A stretch of 64,000 nucleotides of DNA from Candidatus Tenderia electrophaga (GTDB taxonomy: Bacteria > Pseudomonadota > Gammaproteobacteria > Tenderiales > Tenderiaceae): positions 1,178,001 to 1,242,000 of the forward strand of contig CP013099.1 in the NCBI GenBank assembly GCA_001447805.1. Direction: 5' to 3'. The notes beneath the pieces are model-generated. The model saw only the letters and a program-made list of their open reading frames with translations, had not been told where the DNA came from and searched no databases. A program made the translations under genes and the position numbers. This document shows positions 44,203-53,750 of this stretch, piece by piece (position 1 is the stretch's first letter; each line of letters begins with the position of its first letter).

Positions 44203-45033
44203 ATGTCGAGGGAATTCGAGTTTACCGATAAGCATTTTCAACAAATTAGAAAGCTGGTTCTAGAGCATACCGGTATTCATCTTTCCGATATCAAGATGGA
44301 TATGGTCTATAGTCGTTTGGCGCGCCGTCTGCGGCAACTCCATCTCAACTCCTTCACCGACTACCTGGAACTGCTGGCGCAGGGCGATGATGGTGAGCTG
44401 GGCAATTTCGTAAACTCCATCACCACCAATCTAACGTCGTTTTTTCGTGAGCAGCATCATTTTGAATATCTGAAGGCCACCGTACTGCCGCAGCTGATGC
44501 GACTCAATGCGGCCAGCAAGACCATCCGCATTTGGTCGGCCGGATGTTCCTCCGGTGAAGAGCCTTATAGTCTCGCCATTACAGTGAAGGAGGCCATCCC
44601 CGACAAGCTCGGCTGGGACGTCCGCATTCTGGCCACCGACCTCGATACCAACGTGATCGCCACCGGTAGTGAAGGCGTCTATACCTTGGAACGCGTCAAC
44701 GGCCTGCCTCCGGCGGTGCTGAAACGCTGGTTTTATCGCGGCACGGGTGAGCGCGCCGGTCTGGTCAAGGCTTCCTCGGCGCTGCGTGATTTAATCATAT
44801 TCAAACAACTCAATCTGATGGGCGACTGGCCCGTCAAAGCGGGGGTCGATGTCATCTTTTGCCGTAACGTGGTGATCTATTTCGATAAGGATACCCAGCG
44901 CCGCCTGTTTCACCGCTATGCCGATATCCTGCGCTCCGACGGCTACCTCTTCGTCGGGCATTCAGAAACGCTCTATAAGGTCTCCGAGCGTTTTAGGTTG
45001 TTGGGCAAAACCGTTTATCAGAGGATGGCCTGA
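44203..45033 (+). CDS. cheR: Chemoreceptor methyltransferase CheR
   Basis: The 276-aa SAM-dependent enzyme methylates receptor glutamates. It has the N-terminal helical domain (SRLARRLRQLHLNSFTDYLE), the SAM motif IRIWSAGCSSGEEPYSLAIT and CRNVVIYFDKDTQRRLFHRY. The stop shares a base with the cheD start. The 90-bp gap after cheW contains no gene, although receptors often sit here in F7 clusters. Confidence 0.96.
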   Translation: MSREFEFTDKHFQQIRKLVLEHTGIHLSDIKMDMVYSRLARRLRQLHLNSFTDYLELLAQGDDGELGNFVNSITTNLTSFFREQHHFEYLKATVLPQLMRLNAASKTIRIWSAGCSSGEEPYSLAITVKEAIPDKLGWDVRILATDLDTNVIATGSEGVYTLERVNGLPPAVLKRWFYRGTGERAGLVKASSALRDLIIFKQLNLMGDWPVKAGVDVIFCRNVVIYFDKDTQRRLFHRYADILRSDGYLFVGHSETLYKVSERFRLLGKTVYQRMA

Positions 45034-45683
45034 TGACAGGCGGATTCACTACAGCGCGGCCGGAGGCGAGGCAGCCTAAGGCATTGCCCGGCTTTTCCCA
45101 TATCAATCGTTATTGGGACAAGATGCACGATGTCTATGCCGCCAAGATCCTGCCCGGCGAATATTATGTCAGTCTGGAAGGGGAAATGATCGTCACGGTA
45201 TTGGGCTCTTGTGTCTCGGCCTGTATTCGCGACAGTGTGTTCGGCATCGGTGGCATGAATCACTTCATGCTGCCCATCGGCGCCGCGGGCGGCGGTAGCA
45301 ACAGCACCTGGAACAATGCCGCCACGCGTTACGGCAATTTCGCTATGGAGGCGTTGATCAACGATGTGCTGAAGCACGGCGGCCGGCGCGAAAATCTGGA
45401 GTTGAAGATTTTCGGCGGCGGTATGGTGATGGAGCATATGACCAACATCGGCAAACAGAATATCGCCTTCGTGCATGAATTCATCAAAACCGAGGGGCTC
45501 AAGTTATTGGCGGAAGACTTGGGGGGTATCTATCCCCGGAAGGTCCACTATTTTCCCCAGTCCGGCAAGGTGAGGATGAAGAAGCTGCGCTCCATGCACA
45601 ACAGGACCATTATCGAGCGTGAAGCCGATTATATGGACAGCCTCGAGACCAAGCCCATCGAGGGTGAAATCGATCTGTTCTGA
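45033..45683 (+). CDS. cheD: Chemoreceptor glutamine deamidase CheD
   Basis: The 216-aa enzyme has the catalytic Cys in [14 protein letters not shown] and His in [11 protein letters not shown]. It deamidates receptor glutamines to sites for CheR. It is encoded between cheR and cheB, which form the adaptation module. Confidence 0.95.
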   Translation: MTGGFTTARPEARQPKALPGFSHINRYWDKMHDVYAAKILPGEYYVSLEGEMIVTVLGSCVSACIRDSVFGIGGMNHFMLPIGAAGGGSNSTWNNAATRYGNFAMEALINDVLKHGGRRENLELKIFGGGMVMEHMTNIGKQNIAFVHEFIKTEGLKLLAEDLGGIYPRKVHYFPQSGKVRMKKLRSMHNRTIIEREADYMDSLETKPIEGEIDLF

Positions 45684-45697
45684 TCGATGCGGACGCG

Positions 45698-46768
45698 ATG
45701 GCTAAGATCAAAGTCCTAATCGTTGATGACTCCGCCCTGGTGCGTAAGCTGCTGACGGAAATGTTGTCCGATGCCCCCGGCATCGAGGTGGTCGGTGCGG
45801 CGCAGGATCCCTATATCGCCCGTGAAAAGATCAAGCAACTGCAGCCCGACGTGCTTACCCTGGATGTGGAAATGCCACGCATGGACGGACTCACCTTTCT
45901 CAAGAACCTGATGCGTTTGCACCCCATGCCGGTGGTGATGGTGTCGTCCCTCACCGAAGCGGGCGCCGATGTCACCCTCGAAGCCCTGGAAACCGGCGCC
46001 ATCGATTTCGTCACCAAGCCCAAGCTGGATCTGGCCGAAGGCCTCGGCGCCTATCGCGATGAACTGGTTAACAAGCTGAAGACCGCCGCCGCCGTCAGCA
46101 AGACCGCCTTGCTGATACGCTCCGCTTCGCTCCAGGTGCGCCAGAAGAACAGTGTCGATGCGGTGATCCAAAAGGAAATCGGTAAGCACTATCGCACCAC
46201 CGATCGGCTCATCGCCATGGGTGCGTCCACCGGGGGCACGGAGGCCATCCGCGAGGTGTTGGTCGACATGCCCCCGGATGCGCCGGGCATTGTGATCGCA
46301 CAGCACATCCCCGCCGCCTTTAGCGAACCGTTCGCCCGGCGTATGGACAGCCTTTGTGCCATTCACGTCAAACAGGCCGAGGATGGAGATCAGATCCTTC
46401 CCGGTCATGCCTATATCGCGCCGGGCGACGCGCACTTGCTGGTGGTGCGTGACGGGGCCAAATATCGCTGTCGTCTCAGCGACGGTCCGCCGGTGAATCG
46501 GCATCGCCCGGCGGTGGACGTATTGTTTCGCTCGGTGGCGCAGACTGCCGGTCCCAATGCCCTGGGGGTGATCCTGACCGGAATGGGCGCCGATGGCGCC
46601 GACGGCTTGAATGAGATGCGCCAGGCCGGCGCCCAGACCATCGCCCAGGACGAGAAGACCAGCGTGGTCTGGGGCATGCCGGGCGAGGCGGTCAAGCGCG
46701 GCGCTGTGGATTTCGTCCTGCCGCTCAACACGGTCGTGCGCAAGCTCATCGAACTGATTCGGAAATAG
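45698..46768 (+). CDS. cheB1: Chemotaxis methylesterase CheB (operon 1)
   Basis: The 356-aa protein has a receiver domain ([27 protein letters not shown]) and a C-terminal methylesterase with Ser in [11 protein letters not shown], His in [11 protein letters not shown] and Asp in [11 protein letters not shown]. It closes the first che operon; fliK follows with its own promoter. Confidence 0.96.
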   Translation: MAKIKVLIVDDSALVRKLLTEMLSDAPGIEVVGAAQDPYIAREKIKQLQPDVLTLDVEMPRMDGLTFLKNLMRLHPMPVVMVSSLTEAGADVTLEALETGAIDFVTKPKLDLAEGLGAYRDELVNKLKTAAAVSKTALLIRSASLQVRQKNSVDAVIQKEIGKHYRTTDRLIAMGASTGGTEAIREVLVDMPPDAPGIVIAQHIPAAFSEPFARRMDSLCAIHVKQAEDGDQILPGHAYIAPGDAHLLVVRDGAKYRCRLSDGPPVNRHRPAVDVLFRSVAQTAGPNALGVILTGMGADGADGLNEMRQAGAQTIAQDEKTSVVWGMPGEAVKRGAVDFVLPLNTVVRKLIELIRK

Positions 46769-46826
46769 CACCGCGCGGCGCTGCCGCCGGCGACCAAGCT
46801 TTTCTCCCGAGGTATTCAATGCACGT

Positions 46827-46842
46827 TGGTACGTTAATTGCT
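46827..46842 (+). promoter_or_regulatory. Sigma-54 promoter of fliK
   Basis: TGGTACGTTAATTGCT: GG and GC elements at exact spacing in the context TTGGTACG-N4-TTGCT. Lies 34 bp before the fliK ATG. Confidence 0.78.
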
Positions 46843-46876
46843 CTATATCTAACGCGAAACCAGGATATATGACCGA

Positions 46877-48199
46877 ATGCAAACAGCGACACCCGATATT
46901 TCATCTCTCTTAGCCGGACTGCTGCCGGGGCAGGGGCCTGCCTCCGGCGCCGTGATCGGTGCCGGAAGGCCGGCGCAAGGGGTTGAAACAAAAAGCGAAA
47001 ATGGCCCGTCGCCGTTTTTGAGTGCGCTCCGAGCGTCGCAGCAACAATTGCCGCTCGACAGCCCGAGCGGCGCGGCGGGGCTGAACCCCGAAGCCTTGCG
47101 CGCCGTCGTTGAGCAGCTGATCGGCGGCCAGGCGGCAACAGCTGGCTCGCCTTTGCCGCAGCAGCCGGGGCAAGGTCTTGCCGCTGAGGAGTTGGAGGCG
47201 CTGCTGGCGCAGCTGGAGTTGCCGCCGGACAGCCTGGCGGCGGTATTCAAGCAGATTAAACTGGCCACGACTCAGCGCGACGCCGAGGCCGCAGCGAATC
47301 CCGTCGCCGATGCCCCAGCGGATCCCATCGCCGATGCCCCCTTCCCGCCACTGCTGACCATGACCCCCGCGCCGTCCCCGGCCGCCGATGCGCGTCTGCT
47401 GGACGAACGGGTGGCGGCCCTGGCCAATGCCCACACGCCGGTTCAAGCCCCATTGGCCGCCGGGCGTCAGCCCCAGCCGCCGACGGCGGCTCCGGCCCTC
47501 GAGCTAGACAGTGTCGAGGTATCCGCTAACCCGGAGGCGGGTCAGCGGCTGAGTGTCAATCCGGTGGCCGCCATTTCGCCCGCCATGCTGGAACGCGTGA
47601 TGATGAACACGAACCTGGAACGCCGGCCGTCGGCCGAGCTGCTCAACTGGAGTGACGGCCAAATCGATTCACTGGCCACCCTGCAGGGCGGCTCACAAGG
47701 ACGCCCCATGACCACCACCGCCGGCGATGCCCGGCCGACGCAAAGCTTTATCCAGACGCCCTTGAATGATCCGCAGTGGCAGCAGGATTTCAGCAATCGG
47801 GTGGTGATGCTGGCCAGGGGCGGCGCAACGGGCCAGGCCCAGGTCGCCGAGATTCGCCTCAATCCCGCTCATCTGGGGCCGGTGGAGGTACGCGTGGTGA
47901 TGAACGACGATAAGGCCTCGATCACCTTTTCCGCCCACCACACGGCGGTGCGCGATGCGATCGAGACCTCGTTGCCGCGGCTGCGTGAAATGTTCTCCGG
48001 TTCCGGTGTGCAGCTGGCGGATGCGACGGTGTCGGACCAATCCTTGCCGGATCGGCGTCAGCGCCATCAGCAGGGACAGGCGGATGGCCACGGCTTCGCC
48101 GCCGCTCCGTCGGGCTTCGATGACGACGCCGAACGGGTGATCGGACAGGTCGATCTGTCCGCGCTGCCGTTGCAACGCGGCCTGGATCTGTACGCGTAA
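46877..48199 (+). CDS. fliK: Hook-length control protein FliK
   Basis: The 440-aa protein has a long Pro/Ala/Gln-rich low-complexity N-terminal ruler part (about 1-280) and the conserved C-terminal switch domain with AEIRLNPAHLGPVEVRVVMN. FliK measures the hook and switches export to filament proteins. A short imperfect repeat (PVADAPADPIADAP, residues about 142-155) lies in the ruler. Confidence 0.93.
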   Translation: MQTATPDISSLLAGLLPGQGPASGAVIGAGRPAQGVETKSENGPSPFLSALRASQQQLPLDSPSGAAGLNPEALRAVVEQLIGGQAATAGSPLPQQPGQGLAAEELEALLAQLELPPDSLAAVFKQIKLATTQRDAEAAANPVADAPADPIADAPFPPLLTMTPAPSPAADARLLDERVAALANAHTPVQAPLAAGRQPQPPTAAPALELDSVEVSANPEAGQRLSVNPVAAISPAMLERVMMNTNLERRPSAELLNWSDGQIDSLATLQGGSQGRPMTTTAGDARPTQSFIQTPLNDPQWQQDFSNRVVMLARGGATGQAQVAEIRLNPAHLGPVEVRVVMNDDKASITFSAHHTAVRDAIETSLPRLREMFSGSGVQLADATVSDQSLPDRRQRHQQGQADGHGFAAAPSGFDDDAERVIGQVDLSALPLQRGLDLYA

Positions 48200-48313
48200 A
48201 CCCCCGTCGCTTTCTTGTCGTTGTCTCCCGCCGCACCTCAATACGCCCAGTCAAAAATCCGTCGCCATCTCCTTTTAAGATTGTAAGCCGTTGTAATTAT
48301 TAGAACATTTTCG

Positions 48314-48329
48314 TGGCATGCTAATTGCT
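48314..48329 (+). promoter_or_regulatory. Sigma-54 promoter of the fliL operon
   Basis: TGGCATGCTAATTGCT: full match to the RpoN pattern, 40 bp before the fliL ATG. Drives fliLMNOPQR and probably flhBAFG-fliA. Confidence 0.82.
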
Positions 48330-48368
48330 ATTCCAGATTGGGTGATCCAATCAGCTTGAGGAAAGGCA

Positions 48369-48884
48369 ATGGCAGACGCGGACGACGACGATACCAAACC
48401 GGCCAAGAAGGGCAATGCCAAGAAGATGATCTTCATGGTGCTGACCCTGCTGGTGCTGCTGGGGGCGGGCACTGGCGGCACGCTCTATTTCACCGGCATG
48501 TTGGGCGGCACGGGCGACCCGGACGTCGCGGAAGAAGAGCAAAAGCCGCAACAGGACGCCAATAAGGTGCCGATCTACTTCGCCTTTCCCGAACCCTTTA
48601 CCGTCAACTTCGAGACCGACCAGGGACTGCGTTTCCTGCAGGTCAGTGTTGAGATCATGACCTACAACCAAACCGCCGTGGACGGCATCCAGACCCACAT
48701 GCCGGCGCTCAAAAATAACATCATCCTGCTGCTCAGCAATCAGAGCTACGGCACCCTGGTCACCCTCGAAGGCAAAGAAGAGCTGCGCCAAAAGACCCTG
48801 AACGAGATCCTGAGCATTCTGAAAAAGCATAAGGTCGAGGGTAAGGTCGAGGAAGTCTATTTCACAACCTTTGTAATGCAATAA
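48369..48884 (+). CDS. fliL: FliL, stator-associated membrane protein
   Basis: The 171-aa single-pass protein has a charged cytoplasmic N-terminus, one membrane helix at about residues 19-39 (KMIFMVLTLLVLLGAGTGGT) and a periplasmic domain (PEPFTVNFETDQGLRFLQVS). It supports the stator around the motor. fliM follows after 4 bp. Confidence 0.94.
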   Translation: MADADDDDTKPAKKGNAKKMIFMVLTLLVLLGAGTGGTLYFTGMLGGTGDPDVAEEEQKPQQDANKVPIYFAFPEPFTVNFETDQGLRFLQVSVEIMTYNQTAVDGIQTHMPALKNNIILLLSNQSYGTLVTLEGKEELRQKTLNEILSILKKHKVEGKVEEVYFTTFVMQ

Positions 48885-48888
48885 GACT

Positions 48889-49896
48889 ATGTCAGTAAAC
48901 GACCTGTTATCACAAGACGAAATCGACGCCCTGTTACACGGCGTCGACGGCGGTGACGTCGAGACCGAAGAAGACATCTTCGACGGCGAGGCCAAGGCCT
49001 ACGATTTCACCAGTCAGGATAGGATCGTGCGCGGGCGCATGCCTACCCTGGAGATGATCAACGAGCGCTTCGCCCGCTATTTCCGGACCAGCCTGTTCAA
49101 CATGCTGCGCCGCACCGCCGAGATCGCCGTCGGCGGCGTGCAGATGCTCAAGTTCGCCGAATACGTTCACACCCTGTTCGTGCCCACCAGCCTGAATCTG
49201 GTCCACGTGAAGCCACTGCGCGGTACCGGACTGTTCGTCTTCGATCCCAAATTCGTATTCATCGTGGTGGACAACTTTTTCGGTGGCAGCGGCAAGTTCT
49301 ACAACAAGATCGAGGGCCGCGAATTCACCCATACCGAGAACCGTATCATCGAGATGATGCTGCAAAAGGCGTTTCAGAATATGAAGGATGCCTGGGCGCC
49401 GGTCATGGATGTGGATTTCGAATTTCAGAACTCAGAGGTCAATCCGCACTTCGCCAATATCGTCAGCCCCACCGAGGTGGTGGTGATCTCCACGTTTCAT
49501 ATTGAATTGGACGGCGGCGGCGGTGACATCCATGTCACCATCCCGTACTCCATGCTCGAGCCGATCCGTGAATTACTCGACGCCGGCACCGTCAGCGACC
49601 GTACCGAGGTGGACGAGCGCTGGACCCGGGCGCTGATGGAAGACATCAAAGAAGCCAATATCGACGTCAAGAGCACCCTCACCGAGGTGGATATGAGCTT
49701 GCGCGAGGTTCTTAACATGAAGGCGGGCGATATCATCCCCTTTGATTTTCCCGAACGGGTCATTTTGGCCACCGAGGACGATGTGCCCGTGTTTCGCGGC
49801 AAATTCGGCGTCCACCACAGCAATAATGCCATCCGCATCATAGAGCCGATCAAGGCCGGCCTACCCGTTGTTACCAAGCCAGGAGTTGACCGATGA
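48889..49896 (+). CDS. fliM: Motor switch protein FliM
   Basis: The 335-aa C-ring protein starts with the CheY-P binding peptide LLSQDEIDALLHGVDGG (residues 5-21). The middle domain has RYFRTSLFNMLRRTAEIAVG and the C-terminal domain is FliN-like. It overlaps fliN by 4 bp. Confidence 0.97.
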   Translation: MSVNDLLSQDEIDALLHGVDGGDVETEEDIFDGEAKAYDFTSQDRIVRGRMPTLEMINERFARYFRTSLFNMLRRTAEIAVGGVQMLKFAEYVHTLFVPTSLNLVHVKPLRGTGLFVFDPKFVFIVVDNFFGGSGKFYNKIEGREFTHTENRIIEMMLQKAFQNMKDAWAPVMDVDFEFQNSEVNPHFANIVSPTEVVVISTFHIELDGGGGDIHVTIPYSMLEPIRELLDAGTVSDRTEVDERWTRALMEDIKEANIDVKSTLTEVDMSLREVLNMKAGDIIPFDFPERVILATEDDVPVFRGKFGVHHSNNAIRIIEPIKAGLPVVTKPGVDR

Positions 49897-50318
49897 ACGA
49901 CGAAACCGAAAACCCGGATATCAGCAGCGATGACGCCGCTGCCGAGGATGCCTGGGCTGCCGCGCTGGCGGAGCAGGACGAGGAAGAAAACAACGCGCCG
50001 CAGGCCGAACCGGCCGAATTGGACGAGTTCACCGACCCCGTACCCCATGTGCCGGGCGAGGAAAACCTGGACGTCATCCTCGACATCCCGGTCACCATTT
50101 CCATGGAGATCGGCCGCAGCAAGATCAGTATCCGTAATCTGCTGCAATTGAACCAAGGCTCGGTGGTGGAGCTCGATCGGCTCGCCGGTGAGCCCATGGA
50201 CGTGCTGGTCAACGGCACCCTCATCGCCCACGGCGAAGTGGTGGTGGTAAACGAAAAGTTCGGCATCCGCCTGACCGACGTGATCAGTGCCCAGGAACGT
50301 ATCAAGAAACTCAAATAA
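49893..50318 (+). CDS. fliN: Motor switch protein FliN
   Basis: This 141-aa C-ring protein has an acidic, Ala-rich N-terminal tail (about 60 residues) and the SpoA domain VILDIPVTISMEIGRSKISI, VELDRLAGEPMDVLVNGTLI, ending IRLTDVISAQERIKKL. Starts within the fliM stop (ATGA). Confidence 0.96.
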   Translation: MNDETENPDISSDDAAAEDAWAAALAEQDEEENNAPQAEPAELDEFTDPVPHVPGEENLDVILDIPVTISMEIGRSKISIRNLLQLNQGSVVELDRLAGEPMDVLVNGTLIAHGEVVVVNEKFGIRLTDVISAQERIKKLK

Positions 50319-50331
50319 GCGCAGGTATTCA

Positions 50332-50766
50332 GTGATTCCTTACCGATACATAGTCCTCTTTATGGCGCTTCTGCCCGGCTTGGCGGCGGCCCAGGAACAG
50401 GCGGATAAAGTGCAGAAAAGCCTGCCGCATACCTCGGCGGACCAGATGATCAAGCTGGTGCTGGGGCTGTTGTTCGTATTGTTCCTGATCTTTCTATTAG
50501 CCTGGTTGTTCAAGAAATACCTGGGCGGTTCGGTTATCTACAACGCCTCGCTCAGGAGCGTCGCCGGTGTTTCGGTGGGACAGAAGGAGCGCGTGGTACT
50601 GATGCAAGTGGGCGAGCGCCAGATCCTGGTAGGCGTGGCGCCGGGCCAGGTCAACATGCTCTATGCCTTGGAAAAGGGAGATGAGATCAAACCCCCGACA
50701 CCGGCCGAGAAGGGCGCCTTCGCTGAAAAACTCAAACAGAGCCTGACCCGGCTGGACAAACAATGA
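50332..50766 (+). CDS. fliO: Flagellar export protein FliO
   Basis: The 144-aa membrane protein has an N-terminal hydrophobic signal-like segment (IVLFMALLPGLAAAQE), then a membrane helix at about 42-62 (LVLGLLFVLFLIFLLAWLF) and a cytoplasmic domain with GQKERVVLMQVGERQILVGV. It helps FliP assemble. GTG 50332 with AGGT upstream is the preferred start; an earlier in-frame start at 50287 would lie inside fliN. Overlaps fliP by 4 bp. Confidence 0.9.
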   Translation: MIPYRYIVLFMALLPGLAAAQEQADKVQKSLPHTSADQMIKLVLGLLFVLFLIFLLAWLFKKYLGGSVIYNASLRSVAGVSVGQKERVVLMQVGERQILVGVAPGQVNMLYALEKGDEIKPPTPAEKGAFAEKLKQSLTRLDKQ

Positions 50767-51503
50767 AAGGTTTGCTCATTCTTTTGGCCCTGTTTTTTCC
50801 CGCTGTCGGTTTCGCCGAGCCCGGTATGCAGGCCCTGTCCATGAGCGTCAATCCGGACGGTACCGAAACCTATTCCCTGAGTATTCAGGTGCTGGTCCTG
50901 ATGACCCTGCTGACCTTCATCCCGGCGGGGGTGTTGGCCATGACCAGCTTCGCGCGCATCGTCATCGTGCTGGCATTGCTGCGTCAGGCGCTGGGCACCA
51001 TGTCCACGCCGACCAATCAGATCATCATCGGGCTGGCCTTGTTCATGACGTTTTTCGTCATGGCGCCGGTGTTCGACCGTGTTTATAACGATGCCTTCGA
51101 ACCTTACATGAACGAGGAGATTTCCAGCGAGGACGCCTTGCTGCGCGCCTCTCAGCCGTTCAAGCGCTTCATGCTCGACCAGGTGCGCGAGACCGACCTT
51201 GCCCTGTTCGCCGATATGTCGGGTCAGGAATTCAGCGAAGACAATCTCGGCGATATTCCCTTCTCGGTGCTGGTGCCGGCGTTTTTGACCAGTGAATTGA
51301 AGACTGCCTTCCAGATCGGCTTCATGATCTTTATCCCCTTTCTGATAATCGATCTGGTGGTGGCCAGCGTACTCATGGCCATGGGGATGATGATGTTGTC
51401 GCCGCTGATCGTGTCTCTGCCGTTCAAGATCATGATGTTTGTCTTAATTGATGGCTGGGTGTTGGTACTGGGCACCCTGGCCTCCAGTTTCTATGTCGCG
51501 TGA
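50763..51503 (+). CDS. fliP: Export gate protein FliP
   Basis: The 246-aa protein has a cleavable signal peptide (LLILLALFFPAVGFAEPG) and four membrane helices. Family blocks: FARIVIVLALLRQALGTMST, PTNQIIIGLALFMTFFVMAP and LMAMGMMMLSPLIVSLPFKI. Forms the export gate core with FliQ and FliR. Confidence 0.96.
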   Translation: MKGLLILLALFFPAVGFAEPGMQALSMSVNPDGTETYSLSIQVLVLMTLLTFIPAGVLAMTSFARIVIVLALLRQALGTMSTPTNQIIIGLALFMTFFVMAPVFDRVYNDAFEPYMNEEISSEDALLRASQPFKRFMLDQVRETDLALFADMSGQEFSEDNLGDIPFSVLVPAFLTSELKTAFQIGFMIFIPFLIIDLVVASVLMAMGMMMLSPLIVSLPFKIMMFVLIDGWVLVLGTLASSFYVA

Positions 51504-51512
51504 GGTCAATGT

Positions 51513-51782
51513 ATGACACCTGAAGTCGTCCTCGATATCGGTACTCAGGCATTGCAGGTGTTGACCGTGCTGGTGATGATTATTCTGCTGCCGGCGTTGG
51601 CCGTGGGGCTGCTGGTGAGCGTGTTCCAGGCCGCCACCCAGGTCAATGAACAAACCCTCAGTTTCATCCCCAAGCTGTTGGTGACCTTCGGGGTGATCAT
51701 GTTCGCCGGCCCCTGGCTTCTGAATCTGCTGGTGAATTACTTTCAGCGCCTGATCAGCGGCATTCCCGGCGTGATCGGCTGA
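51513..51782 (+). CDS. fliQ: Export gate protein FliQ
   Basis: The 89-aa protein has two membrane helices (LTVLVMIILLPALAVGLLVS and LVTFGVIMFAGPWLLNLLVN) around FQAATQVNEQTLSFIPKL. Typical length and place between fliP and fliR. Confidence 0.96.
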   Translation: MTPEVVLDIGTQALQVLTVLVMIILLPALAVGLLVSVFQAATQVNEQTLSFIPKLLVTFGVIMFAGPWLLNLLVNYFQRLISGIPGVIG

Positions 51783-51793
51783 GGCGCTGGCTG

Positions 51794-52567
51794 GTGAATC
51801 TCGTCTATGACCAAGTCGTCAATCAACTGCTCTGGTACCTATTGCCGTTTTTTCGCGTCAGCGCCTTTATCGTGGCGGCGCCCATTTTCAGTACCGGCAT
51901 GGTGCCGATGAAGATACGCCTGATCGTTGCCGTGGCCATTTCAGTGGCCATATTCCCCGGTCTCACGCCTGCCGACAGCGTCGATCCCTTGTCGTTGAAC
52001 ATGTTCTTGCTGGTATTCGAGCAGATTTTGATCGGTGCCGCGCTCGGCTTTGTCATGCAGTTCATCTTCGCCGCCGTGGTCAACGGCGGTCAGTTGATTG
52101 GCATGCAGATGGGCCTCGGCTTCGCCCAGATGATGGACCCGCAGACCGGCGTCAACGTACCGGTGGTGAGCCAGTTTTACAACATCATTGCGGTGCTGTT
52201 CTTCCTGTCCCTCAACGGCCACCTGGTGTTGCTGCAGATCCTCGGCGAGAGCTTTGAGATCCTGCCGGTCGGCGGCGAGGGATTGGCCCTGGCGGGCATC
52301 GAGGCCATGGTCTATTTTTCCGCCTGGATGTTTTCAGGCGCCCTGATCATGGTCCTGCCTGCGGTGGTTTCTTTGCTGATGATCAATATGGTGATGGGTG
52401 TCATGACGCGTGCCACGCCGCAGATGAATATCTTCGCCGTCGGTTTTTCCATCACCATAACCGCCGGTTTCGTGGTGATCATGTTGACCCTCTCCACTGC
52501 CTTGCCCCAACTGGCCACTCTGTTCAACGAAGGGTTTTTGTTCATGCGCGAGATGATGAGTAGCTGA
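51794..52567 (+). CDS. fliR: Export gate protein FliR
   Basis: The 257-aa protein with several membrane helices has the family block FRVSAFIVAAPIFSTGMVPM, then GGQLIGMQMGLGFAQMMDPQ. It starts with GTG 51794, 11 bp after the fliQ stop. flhB follows after one base. Confidence 0.95.
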   Translation: MNLVYDQVVNQLLWYLLPFFRVSAFIVAAPIFSTGMVPMKIRLIVAVAISVAIFPGLTPADSVDPLSLNMFLLVFEQILIGAALGFVMQFIFAAVVNGGQLIGMQMGLGFAQMMDPQTGVNVPVVSQFYNIIAVLFFLSLNGHLVLLQILGESFEILPVGGEGLALAGIEAMVYFSAWMFSGALIMVLPAVVSLLMINMVMGVMTRATPQMNIFAVGFSITITAGFVVIMLTLSTALPQLATLFNEGFLFMREMMSS

Positions 52568-52568
52568 T

Positions 52569-53723
52569 ATGGCGGAGTCGTCAGACGGTCAGGAAAAAAC
52601 CGAAGACCCTACCGAGAAAAAACTGCGTGAAGCGCGGGAAAAGGGCCAGGTTGCCCGTTCGCGCGAACTCACCACCACTGTGATGTTGATGACGGCGGCC
52701 TTGGGGTTGTTGGCGTTCGGGCCCATGGTGGTGTCGGCCCTGGGCAGGGTCATGGTGAGCAACTTCAGCCTGCGCCGCGCCGAGGTATTCGACACGCGTT
52801 ACATGATCGATGGCTTTCTCAGCGCGGTCGCCGAGGCCTTGATCGCCCTGGCGCCGTTCCTGGTGTTGCTGGTGGTCTCGGCCATTGCCGGGTCCATCGC
52901 CCTGAGCGGCTGGAATTTCAGCGTCCAGGCCTTGGCGCCCAAGTTTTCCAAGATGAATCCGCTCTCAGGCATGAAGCGCATCTTCGGGCCGCAGGGGGCG
53001 ATGGAGCTGGGCAAGGCCCTGGCCAAGTTCTTCGTCATTGGTATCTGCGGCCTGACGGTGCTGTACTTCGCCTTCGAGCCGGTCATGGGTTTGGGCATGG
53101 AGCCGGTGAATCAGGCCATTGCCCACTCCGGCGAACTGATCTTCTGGGGTTTTTTCGCCGTCAGCGCCAGCATGATTGTGATCGCCGCGTTTGATGTGCC
53201 GTTTCAGCTGTGGAATCACAAGCGCCAGCTGAAGATGACCAAGCAGGAGGTCAAGCAGGAGAACAAGGATACCGACGGCAGTCCCGAACTCAAGGCTCGC
53301 ATCCGCCGCACCCAGATGGATATGGCCATGCACCGCATGATGGAGAAGGTGCCCGAAGCCGATGTGGTCATCACCAACCCCCACCACTTCTCGGTGGCCA
53401 TCAAGTACGACCAGAACAAAATGAATGCCCCCATCTTGGTGGCCAAGGGCGCCGATCTTGTGGCCTTTGAGATCAGAAAGATCGCCCAGGGCAATGACGT
53501 GCCCTTGATGGCCTCACCGGCCCTGGCGCGTGCGCTGTTCTTCACCACCGAGCTGGACGAGGAAGTGCCGGAAGGCCTGTATCTGGCCGTGGCCCGGGTA
53601 CTGGCCTACGTCTACCACCTGAAACAGCAGTTCGGCGGCGCCTATGAGCGTAAAGATCTGGAAATGAATGATCTGCCCATTCCCGAAGATATGCAGTTTG
53701 ATGCCAAGGGGAAAAAACAGTGA
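52569..53723 (+). CDS. flhB: Export switch protein FlhB
   Basis: The 384-aa protein has the N-terminal signature EKTEDPTEKKLREAREKGQV, four membrane helices, and a cytoplasmic domain with the autocleavage site NPHH (VVITNPHHFSVAIKYD). Cleavage there switches substrate specificity together with FliK. Confidence 0.96.
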   Translation: MAESSDGQEKTEDPTEKKLREAREKGQVARSRELTTTVMLMTAALGLLAFGPMVVSALGRVMVSNFSLRRAEVFDTRYMIDGFLSAVAEALIALAPFLVLLVVSAIAGSIALSGWNFSVQALAPKFSKMNPLSGMKRIFGPQGAMELGKALAKFFVIGICGLTVLYFAFEPVMGLGMEPVNQAIAHSGELIFWGFFAVSASMIVIAAFDVPFQLWNHKRQLKMTKQEVKQENKDTDGSPELKARIRRTQMDMAMHRMMEKVPEADVVITNPHHFSVAIKYDQNKMNAPILVAKGADLVAFEIRKIAQGNDVPLMASPALARALFFTTELDEEVPEGLYLAVARVLAYVYHLKQQFGGAYERKDLEMNDLPIPEDMQFDAKGKKQ

Positions 53724-53750
53724 CAGCAGTAATAGAGCAGGGGAAGACGT

